This document shows, one piece after another, positions 1 to 5,186 of a DNA stretch of 5,348 nucleotides (the stretch's first letter is position 1; the number at the start of each line of letters is the position of its first letter). The DNA lies in NCBI GenBank assembly GCA_021810815.1, contig JAJZHR010000211.1, positions 1 through 5,348 of the forward strand, read 5' to 3'. The notes under the pieces are model-generated. The model was not told the DNA's origin and did not search any database. It saw nothing but the letters and a program-made list of their open reading frames with translations. The stretch comes from Acidobacteriota bacterium. Lineage in GTDB: Bacteria > Acidobacteriota > Terriglobia > Terriglobales > Acidobacteriaceae. A program made the translations under genes and the position numbers.

Positions 1-340
1 CCGCGCGGGTGTGTACACGGCTCCGGGGGGGATTCACTCGGGGGCGGACGCTGGTCCTGCGCCGATCTTCCAGACGGTGGGCATTGGGGCGGGGCAGATG
101 TCGCGCGTGGATGCGGCGCGGTTTGGGGCGATGAAGGCTGCGCTGCCGTTGCAGGGCTGCGTGGCTGCGTCGGATGCGTTCTTCCCGTTTGCGGATGGGC
201 TGGAACTGGTGGCGGAAGCGGGAGCTACGGCGGTGATTCAGCCGGGAGGGTCGGTGAGGGACGCAGAGGTGATTGCGGCGGCGAACCGGCTGGGGCTGGC
301 GATGGTGTTCACCGGGATGAGGCACTTCCGCCACGGTTGA
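1..340 (+). CDS. purH: PurH C-terminal fragment (AICAR transformylase/IMP cyclohydrolase), 5' end outside window
   Basis: Only the last ~112 codons are present; the first whole codon begins at base 2 and the stop is TGA 338-340. PurH is cytosolic and catalyses the last two steps of de novo IMP synthesis: formylation of AICAR by 10-formyl-tetrahydrofolate, then ring closure. The visible part is the end of the C-terminal transformylase domain. Family hallmarks read directly are TVGIGAGQMSRVD, ASDAFFPFADG, AVIQPGGSVRD, EVIAAA and the terminal MRHFRH, here followed by one extra Gly. By family knowledge the SDAFFPF segment and the C-terminal Arg-rich tail help form the AICAR/folate site. Oddity: ahead of TVGIGAGQ, where E. 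coli PurH has a short turn (YVKDNM), this protein reads VYTAPGGIHSGADAGPAPIFQ, an apparent insertion of about a dozen residues. No terminator is visible after the stop. The family call is secure; the reading of the insertion is less so because the flanking KSNAIV region lies outside the window. Confidence 0.95.
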   Translation, partial: RAGVYTAPGGIHSGADAGPAPIFQTVGIGAGQMSRVDAARFGAMKAALPLQGCVAASDAFFPFADGLELVAEAGATAVIQPGGSVRDAEVIAAANRLGLAMVFTGMRHFRHG

Positions 341-346
341 GATGCC

Positions 347-388
347 TGAAATTTGATGGGATCAACACTTTTGACACTGGAATTTGAT
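347..388 (+). repeat. Pair of 11-bp direct repeats around the -35 element, possible operator
   Basis: TGAAATTTGAT at 347-357 and TGGAATTTGAT at 378-388 differ at one base. They start 31 bp apart, close to three helical turns, so a protein could contact both on one DNA face. The first lies just upstream of the -35 hexamer (371-376) and the second lies in the promoter spacer. That geometry fits a repressor or activator site, but AT-rich sequence can repeat by chance and no known binding consensus is recognised. Confidence 0.3.
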
Positions 389-399
389 TCGCATATAAA
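371..399 (+). promoter_or_regulatory. Sigma70-type promoter of the riboswitch/btuB transcript
   Basis: A perfect -35 hexamer TTGACA (371-376) is followed by a 17-bp spacer and a -10 hexamer TATAAA (394-399), a 5/6 match to TATAAT. Transcription would start near 405-407, giving a leader of about 335 nt that contains the whole riboswitch. This is the only strong promoter-like pair between purH and the receptor gene. It sits in an AT-rich patch within otherwise GC-rich DNA. Confidence 0.75.
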
Positions 400-404
400 A
401 AGGA

Positions 405-441
405 CTCCGGCTTCCCGATAGAATCGCGCAGGAAGCTGGAG
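405..441 (+). promoter_or_regulatory. Strong hairpin at the predicted mRNA 5' end
   Basis: CTCCGGCTTCC (405-415) pairs with GGAAGCTGGAG (431-441) as an 11-bp stem with one G-U pair (409/437). Inside the loop, CGAT (416-419) can pair with ATCG (423-426), leaving CGCA unpaired on the 3' side. The stem begins at the transcription start predicted from the promoter, so it may protect the 5' end of the long leader from decay. It is not an intrinsic terminator because no T-run follows directly. The pairing is seen; the role is inferred. Confidence 0.5.
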
Positions 442-491
442 CCTCTCGTAGCCTGGCTGTTTTTGTCTGGCTGCATGTCTTGAACCCTTGT

Positions 492-697
492 ACCGCAGAG
501 GATGTTCGGGAAGCGCGGTGAAATTCCGCCACTGCCCCGCAACTGTGAACGCGCACCAGTCTGGCCGTTTTTGGCGGACATGGTGATTGACCGGATGATT
601 TTCCACCGCCACTGGGGCTGCAAGAGCCCTGGGAAGGCGAGTCCGGCGAACGCTCCGCCTGAATAGGGGGCGTCGCGCAAGTCAGGAGACCGGTCCG
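492..697 (+). promoter_or_regulatory. Cobalamin (vitamin B12) riboswitch aptamer
   Basis: This cis-acting RNA binds adenosylcobalamin or a related corrinoid and controls the downstream receptor gene. The conserved blocks appear in the correct order: GGGAA (508-512); CGGTGAAATTCCG with its short stem (516-528); CTGCCCCGCAACTGT (532-546); GCCACTGG (608-615); the P5 hairpin GGGCT/AGCCC with loop GCAAG (615-629); GGGAAGG (631-637); and the B12 box AAGTCAGGAGACCGG (679-693). The outer limits are approximate. A short closing pairing of ACCG (492-495) with CGGT (691-694) is possible but weak. The stretch 547-607, between the ACTGT and GCCACTGG blocks, is the usual variable arm. The receptor start codon lies 43 nt beyond the aptamer. 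With no U-tract terminator in between, control of translation is the likely mode. Confidence 0.96.
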
Positions 698-712
698 TTG
701 CGCACATCAACC

Positions 713-730
713 ACGTTCCGCGGGGGACGT
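713..730 (+). promoter_or_regulatory. Hairpin adjoining the Shine-Dalgarno, candidate expression platform
   Basis: ACGTTCC (713-719) pairs with GGGACGT (724-730) as a 7-bp stem (one G-U) with the tetraloop GCGG. Its last base touches the SD AGGAG (731-735). A competing stem can be drawn: 693-702 with 719-728, four base pairs, a mismatch, then five pairs including two wobbles. The two are mutually exclusive. Bases TTGC (698-701) are complementary to GCAA in the aptamer P5 loop (620-623), reminiscent of the L5-L13 kissing contact known in this riboswitch class. Which fold goes with bound ligand cannot be decided from the sequence. Confidence 0.45.
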
Positions 731-735
731 AGGAG
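731..735 (+). promoter_or_regulatory. Ribosome binding site of the btuB-like gene
   Basis: AGGAG, followed by AACGC, gives 5-nt spacing to ATG 741 and fixes that start. An in-frame GTG at 780 has no comparable SD. The site directly follows the 713-730 hairpin, so it is the likely target of riboswitch control. Confidence 0.85.
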
Positions 736-740
736 AACGC

Positions 741-3278
741 ATGACCCTCCCATCCTGGCCTTTGGGCCAATCTCTATCCGTGCTTTCTCAAAAGAGCCGG
801 ACCAAGCTCCTCTCCATTTTCCATTCAGCCCGTCGTCGCCAACTGGCGGCTGTCCTTCTGCTGTGCGTTGGGGCGATGCAGTTGCATGCTGCTGTGGTTC
901 GCGGACGTGTGACGGACCAGTTGGGAGCTGCGGTCGCCAATGCGCACGTCCAACTGATACAGCATGGCAAGGTGGTCGCGACCACCACCAGCGGCACCGA
1001 TGGCCGTTATGAACTGACGAGCAGCGCGAAGGGCAGGTTCGCTCTTCTGACCGTGGTTCCGACGTTTCGGCAGACGGTGAGCGATGCGTTCTATGCCGGG
1101 CAGCTTGGCATTGTGGATCGCGATATTGTGCTGCAGCCGCAGGGCGTGACGCAGCAGATCGTGGTGACGGCGACGGGAACTCCCACGCCGGACGCGCAGG
1201 TCAGCTCTGCGATCAGCACACTTCCGACGACTGACTTCGCGACGCGCATGCAGGTGCTGGACGATCTGCGGCTCGCTCCCGGGATGGACGTGGTGCAGAC
1301 GGGCCAGCGCGGCGGCGCTACTTCCTTGTTCATCCGCGGCGGCAATTCGGACGCGAACAAGGTGATGATGGACGGCATTCCGGCAGAGGATGTGGGCGGG
1401 GCCTTCGACTTCGGGAATATCTCGACGACGGGGCTGCAGAGCGTGGAGGTCTATCGCGGGCCCGACAGCGTGGTGTACGGATCGGACGCTGCGGCTGGCG
1501 TGGTGAGCTTCGAGACGACGCGCGGATACACGGCGCGGCCGGTGCTGAACTACTCCGGCGATGCGGGGAACTTCGGGACGTATCGCAACGAGGTGACGGT
1601 GGGCGGAACGCGCCACAAGCTGGACTATTTTGGAGCGTTCTCGCGTTTCGACACTTCGAACGCGTTGAAGATGGACCAGTACCACGATGCGACGAGCGTT
1701 GCGAACCTTGGCTACAGCTTGACGGGTTCGACGCAGGCGCGGTTCACGGTGCGCAACAGCGTCTCTGCCACGGGGCTGCCAGGAGCGCTGGATTTCACGG
1801 GCATTTCGAACGACGGCAAGCAGAGCGACCAGGACCTGTACCTGGGAGGAACGCTGGAGAACCAGACCGTCAGCGGATGGCACAACCTGGTGCGCTACGC
1901 GGCAGCGCGCAAGCGGGAGCAGTCGAAGCAATGGTATGCAGCAGGCATCCCGATCCAGGTGACGCAGTTCGGCTATCCATCGACGAATTACTACGGGTTG
2001 CCGGTGACGATTCGCGGTGCGAACGGGTATACGGCCACGGGGCAGGCGGTGATGAACTTCGGCGGCAGCAGCTATCCGCTGGGCTACGACCAGGCCAACA
2101 ACCGCGACCAGCTCCAGTACCAGAGCGACTACAAGTTCACGCAGCACCTGGCGGGGCTGCTCGGCTTTGTGTACGAGGATGAGCGCGGGGTGTTCAACTA
2201 TCCGTCGTACGCGGAGCACGAGAGGCTGGAGCGCAGGAACTACGCCTACAATCTGGCGCTGAACGGGGACATTCGCAACCGCCTGTTCTTCTCGCTGGCG
2301 GGAGCGCTGGTGAAGAACCATCTGTTCGGCGTGGAGGCGACGCCGCGGCTGGGATTCGCGTGGTATCCGGTGCGTCCGGGTCATGGTGGGTTCCACGGAA
2401 CCAAGCTGCGGTTCAACTTCTCCAGGGGCGTGCAGGAGCCGAACCTCGCGAGCCAGTTCGGCTCGCTGAATGTGCTGCTGAACCAGCAGGGCGATCAGGC
2501 GGATGTGCAGCAGTACCACATCGCCCCGATCGGAGCGGAGCTGTCGCGCAGCTACGACGGCGGCGTGGAGCAGAGCATCCTGAGCCAGAAGATGGTGGCG
2601 CGGGTGGGCTACTTCCACAACGAGTTCGGCAGGCAGATCGAGTTTGTGGACGCAGGAACGCTGGGAACGGATTTCGGCATCGCGCCGTCGATCATCACGG
2701 TGATCAACAACACCTATGGCGGTGCATATCTGAATTCGCTGGACTTCAGCGCGCAGGGAATCGAGACGGAGCTGGAGTGGCGCGTGATGCAGGGACTCTT
2801 TGTGCGCGGCGGCTACACCTATCTGGACGCGAAGGTGCAGAGGTCCTTCTCTGGCGACAACATCTTCCCATCGCAGAATCCGAATATACCGGGGGTGAAC
2901 ATCGGAGCGTCATCGCCGCTGGTGGGAGGAAGGCCTTTCCGCAGGCCGCCGCACACGGGATTTGCGGCGTTGGAGTACACGTATCGCACACTTTCTGCGG
3001 GCCTGAGCGGAGGATTCGCGAGCCGCAGCGACGACTCGACTTTCCTGTCTTCCTACTCCTCGCTGGCGGGCGATAATTCGCTGCTGCTGCCGAACCGCGA
3101 CCTGGACTTCGGGTATGCCAAGCTGGACGCGAACCTGCTCTATCAGTTCAAGCCAAGGATCATCGTCTTCACGCAGTTGGACAACCTGCTGGGAGAGCAG
3201 CACATGGGGCCGATCGGATATCCTGCGCTGCCTTTTAATTTCCGTGCGGGGTTGAAGCTGCGGCTGGGCGGGGACTAG
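741..3278 (+). CDS. btuB: TonB-dependent outer-membrane receptor, BtuB-like cobalamin transporter
   Basis: 845 residues. This outer-membrane channel would import vitamin B12 using energy delivered by TonB-ExbB-ExbD. In order: a long charged n-region (1-33) and a hydrophobic signal segment ending LCVGAMQLHA (about 34-50); a carboxypeptidase-regulatory-like beta domain (about 52-135, GRVTDQLGAAVANAHV, GTDGRYEL); a TonB-box-like QQIVVTATGTP (138-148); a plug (about 150-262) with LFIRGGNSDANKVMMDGIP and RGPDSVVYGSDAAAGVV; then a ~580-residue beta barrel ending NFRAGLKLRLGGD. The plug closely recalls E. coli BtuB (RGP-S-VYGSDA-GGVV---TTR). The protein is ~230 residues longer than E. coli BtuB (614), from the extra N-terminal domain and longer loops. 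A cobalamin riboswitch upstream is the strongest substrate evidence. It appears monocistronic, ending at TAG 3276-3278. Receptor class is near certain. Cobalamin as substrate is very likely, though another corrinoid remains possible. Confidence 0.93.
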   Translation: MTLPSWPLGQSLSVLSQKSRTKLLSIFHSARRRQLAAVLLLCVGAMQLHAAVVRGRVTDQLGAAVANAHVQLIQHGKVVATTTSGTDGRYELTSSAKGRFALLTVVPTFRQTVSDAFYAGQLGIVDRDIVLQPQGVTQQIVVTATGTPTPDAQVSSAISTLPTTDFATRMQVLDDLRLAPGMDVVQTGQRGGATSLFIRGGNSDANKVMMDGIPAEDVGGAFDFGNISTTGLQSVEVYRGPDSVVYGSDAAAGVVSFETTRGYTARPVLNYSGDAGNFGTYRNEVTVGGTRHKLDYFGAFSRFDTSNALKMDQYHDATSVANLGYSLTGSTQARFTVRNSVSATGLPGALDFTGISNDGKQSDQDLYLGGTLENQTVSGWHNLVRYAAARKREQSKQWYAAGIPIQVTQFGYPSTNYYGLPVTIRGANGYTATGQAVMNFGGSSYPLGYDQANNRDQLQYQSDYKFTQHLAGLLGFVYEDERGVFNYPSYAEHERLERRNYAYNLALNGDIRNRLFFSLAGALVKNHLFGVEATPRLGFAWYPVRPGHGGFHGTKLRFNFSRGVQEPNLASQFGSLNVLLNQQGDQADVQQYHIAPIGAELSRSYDGGVEQSILSQKMVARVGYFHNEFGRQIEFVDAGTLGTDFGIAPSIITVINNTYGGAYLNSLDFSAQGIETELEWRVMQGLFVRGGYTYLDAKVQRSFSGDNIFPSQNPNIPGVNIGASSPLVGGRPFRRPPHTGFAALEYTYRTLSAGLSGGFASRSDDSTFLSSYSSLAGDNSLLLPNRDLDFGYAKLDANLLYQFKPRIIVFTQLDNLLGEQHMGPIGYPALPFNFRAGLKLRLGGD

Positions 3279-3292
3279 AGCAAACGCAGACG

Positions 3293-3326
3293 CTCCACCC
3301 TTTGCATAAGACTGCGAAAGGTGGGG
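3293..3326 (+). other. Stem-loop just downstream of btuB
   Basis: Starting 15 nt after the receptor stop, CTCCACCCTTT (3293-3303) pairs with AAAGGTGGGG (3317-3326). The stem has one bulged C (about 3298) and a T-G pair near its base. Two more pairs (GC 3304-3305 with GC 3314-3315) may extend it past a bulged G. No T-tract follows; GGGGCCCC (3323-3330) overlaps its end. It could protect the mRNA 3' end or act as a terminator without a U-tract. The structure is seen; the role is unproven. Confidence 0.4.
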
Positions 3327-3348
3327 CCCCGCAGAGGCTTAACACCGA

Positions 3349-3411
3349 TCGGACAGGTCTGACAGATCAGAAGGAACAAGAGGAACAAGAGGAACAGAAG
3401 AAGCGGAAGAA
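3349..3411 (+). repeat. Degenerate 9-bp tandem repeat tract, purine-rich
   Basis: Seven 9-bp registers can be read: TCGGACAGG, TCTGACAGA, TCAGAAGGA, ACAAGAGGA, ACAAGAGGA, ACAGAAGAA and GCGGAAGAA. Units four and five are identical and the rest drift. The right part is almost pure purine on the + strand. It lies in the convergent intergenic region with no credible gene over it, so it is probably a slippage-generated or dispersed intergenic repeat. No mobile-element ends are visible. Confidence 0.55.
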
Positions 3412-3477
3412 TGAACAGCCCCAGTTCGCAGCAGTCGCTCATGGGCGCTTGCAGGTGGGGCTATACCAGCCTCGGGG

Positions 3478-3509
3478 AAGGCCAGCCGCTGTTATGGGCT
3501 GGCCTTTTT
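3478..3509 (+). terminator. Intrinsic terminator between convergent genes
   Basis: AAGGCCAGCC (3478-3487) and GGCTGGCCTT (3497-3506) form a perfect 10-bp stem with a 9-nt loop (GCTGTTATG). A T5 run (3505-3509) overlaps the stem end, so it should stop + strand transcripts about 200 nt after the btuB-like stop. On the - strand the same hairpin lies about 90 nt beyond the stop of the 3594-5186 gene, but its tail is only TT followed by CCCC, so it would be a weaker terminator in that direction. It is the only canonical terminator found between the two genes. Confidence 0.85.
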
Positions 3510-3593
3510 CTGGTTGCAGCAGACTTTCTCAGAAGCAAGGATCTTGTATGCAGTGGTCATTGGCTAGGACGGGAGCTTGAAGAGAGGCAGGGA

Positions 3594-5186
3594 TCAGAAG
3601 CTGTGCTGGGGGATGAACTCATGCGCCAGATTCAGCAGAAGATCGCCGGCGAGGTTGAAGCCGATGGTTTTTCCCAGGACCTGGCCGCTGGCGAGGTGGG
3701 GGACGTCCAATGCGGGGTAGTAGGCCTTGTCGGCGATGTAGGCTGCCAATCCGGTTCCGGCGAGCAGGCTGATATTGAGCGTCTTCCTGCCGGAGTCCTC
3801 TCTGGCCACTGCCAGGCTGGTGAAAGCGTGGCCCACGCGGCTGGCGAAGTTGCCGCCGCCGGTGGGGGTGTAGCGGCTGTCCTGCCGGAAGAGGACGGGG
3901 AAGAAGAAGCCGGTGAGGAAGCCCTGAGTTTCGCTCTCGGAGAAGCCTCCAACGGCGCGGCGCGAGGTGTAGCGCAGGTTTTCTTCTGTGGTGCGGCGCC
4001 AGGACTGGAGGGAGTTGCCATAGGCGATCAGGGTCTGGTCATAGGCCAGCTCCTGCGCTGTGGTGTTGATGGGTGGGGCATTGGGATAGTCGGGCTGGCT
4101 GGTGTACTGCGGCATTCCGGCCAGCAGGGCGGCGGAGATGAAGTGGCGGGGGCTGTAGGTGCTTCGCGCCCAGCCGACGGCCTTGCCTGCGAAGCTGAGC
4201 GGATAGTAGTAGGCCTCGGTGGACTGGCCATTCTGGGCGAACTGCTGCAGGTCGGACTTGATGGCCGAGCGGACCAGTTCGCGGCCCACGTTGGTTGCGA
4301 TGTCGCCAGCAAGGCTGTATCCGGTGTACTTCCAGAGGAAATTGGTGGTCCTGAGCTGCGGAACGTTGAATTCGCTGGTGTAGAAGTGCTCGCCGATGGC
4401 GCCTGCAGCGAAGGTGGCTCCGATGTGCGCGTAGTTCGGGATCATGTGTCCGCCGGGAGTCCGCGTGACCAGAGGCGCGGCGAAGGCGTGGCTGATGCGG
4501 CTGCCGAAGTTCTGATGGAGGTCCGCGGGGAGGTAGCGGCCATCCTCGCGGAGAGCGAGGGGGAGAACGAGGTCGCCGAGGAAGTTCCGCGTCTCCTCGG
4601 TGGCCATGCCAACGGCGGCGCGGCGGCCGCGATAGCGCAGCTCCACCTCGCTGCCGCGACGCCAGTTGTCCATGCCATCGCCGTAGTTGCTCATGGAGTT
4701 CTCGTAGGCGGGGCCGGTGGTGCTGTTGAGCACCGAGGGCGGTATTGGCTGCGATGGAGCGACGGGAAGGTTTGGGGTTCCGGCGATGAGCCCCGCATCG
4801 ATGAAGTTGCGAAACGAGACCAACTCCTTCACATAGTTTCCGAGCGTCTGGCCGAAGGTTGGGCCTTTCGATCCGTGGCTTGCGGGAACCGGCGCCACTG
4901 CCGCAGCTCTGCTTGCGGGGACGGCCGACGCGGGGTCGCTGCGGTTTGCGTCGGAGCTGTTTGTCGAGGAGGAGTTGTTGGCGGTGGAGGATGCGGAGGC
5001 GGATGTGGAAGAGGCGGTATCCGCAGAGGGCTGCGAGTTGGAGATGTTGTGCGACGCCATCACCGATCCCTGCCGATCCAGCGTTGGAACGGGCTGGATC
5101 GTCTGTGCAGACAGGCTGGCCGCGCACAGGAGAGCGACGGGGCCAAGGAGGGTGGTCAAGGTGGCGGTGGATGGACGGTAGCTCAT
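3594..5186 (-). CDS. Secreted hypothetical protein with two tandem copies of one domain
   Basis: 530 residues, function unknown. Start ATG at 5186 is chosen because GGGGA lies 7 nt upstream and the protein then begins with a typical Sec signal peptide (MSYRPSTATL, hydrophobic core, ASLSA/QT; cleavage near 27). The in-frame ATG at 5210 adds eight residues but has no SD. No lipobox precedes Cys21. Residues about 50-95 form a low-complexity Ser/Thr/Asn/Ala linker. Two diverged copies of a ~180-residue domain follow (about 125-304 and 347-524), sharing F-(S/D)A-L-AG-P, YG---WRR--E--LRY--RRA--G, R-D-RY-P, NF-SR--HAF and a GY/GF-LAGD---N element. Copy 2 has REDSGRKTLN where copy 1 has RTPGGHMIPN. 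The second form resembles a motif I associate with single-domain hypothetical acidobacterial proteins (recollection, not a search). No enzyme motif or further membrane helix is evident. It is likely periplasmic or surface-associated and monocistronic, convergent with btuB. Confidence 0.85.
   Translation of the reverse strand: MSYRPSTATLTTLLGPVALLCAASLSAQTIQPVPTLDRQGSVMASHNISNSQPSADTASSTSASASSTANNSSSTNSSDANRSDPASAVPASRAAAVAPVPASHGSKGPTFGQTLGNYVKELVSFRNFIDAGLIAGTPNLPVAPSQPIPPSVLNSTTGPAYENSMSNYGDGMDNWRRGSEVELRYRGRRAAVGMATEETRNFLGDLVLPLALREDGRYLPADLHQNFGSRISHAFAAPLVTRTPGGHMIPNYAHIGATFAAGAIGEHFYTSEFNVPQLRTTNFLWKYTGYSLAGDIATNVGRELVRSAIKSDLQQFAQNGQSTEAYYYPLSFAGKAVGWARSTYSPRHFISAALLAGMPQYTSQPDYPNAPPINTTAQELAYDQTLIAYGNSLQSWRRTTEENLRYTSRRAVGGFSESETQGFLTGFFFPVLFRQDSRYTPTGGGNFASRVGHAFTSLAVAREDSGRKTLNISLLAGTGLAAYIADKAYYPALDVPHLASGQVLGKTIGFNLAGDLLLNLAHEFIPQHSF

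Noticed and set aside
440..464. Possible intrinsic terminator: AGCC/GGCT followed by T5 (460-464)
   Set aside because: The stem is only four base pairs across an 11-nt loop. Termination here would stop the transcript before the riboswitch, so it is likely chance.
238..770. Open frames on the - strand over the riboswitch
   Set aside because: They overlap purH and conserved riboswitch blocks and show no family motifs; structured RNA explains the conservation on the + strand.
769..880. Twin-arginine signal (RRRQLAA) in the receptor leader
   Set aside because: The Arg cluster does not match the SRRxFLK pattern well, and TonB-dependent receptors use the Sec route; it is treated as a long n-region.
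825..2618. 597-codon - strand open frame antisense to the receptor gene
   Set aside because: The translation is rich in Arg/His/Leu/Val without motifs, and the + strand clearly encodes the receptor plug and barrel. It is a shadow frame.
3302..3580. 92-codon + strand open frame after btuB
   Set aside because: It runs through the period-9 repeat and straight across the terminator hairpin, with no SD and a low-complexity charged translation.
5124..5126. Lipoprotein lipobox around Cys21 (VALLC) of the duplicated-domain protein
   Set aside because: The residue before Cys is Leu rather than Gly/Ala/Ser, and a standard signal peptidase I site (SLSA/QT) follows.
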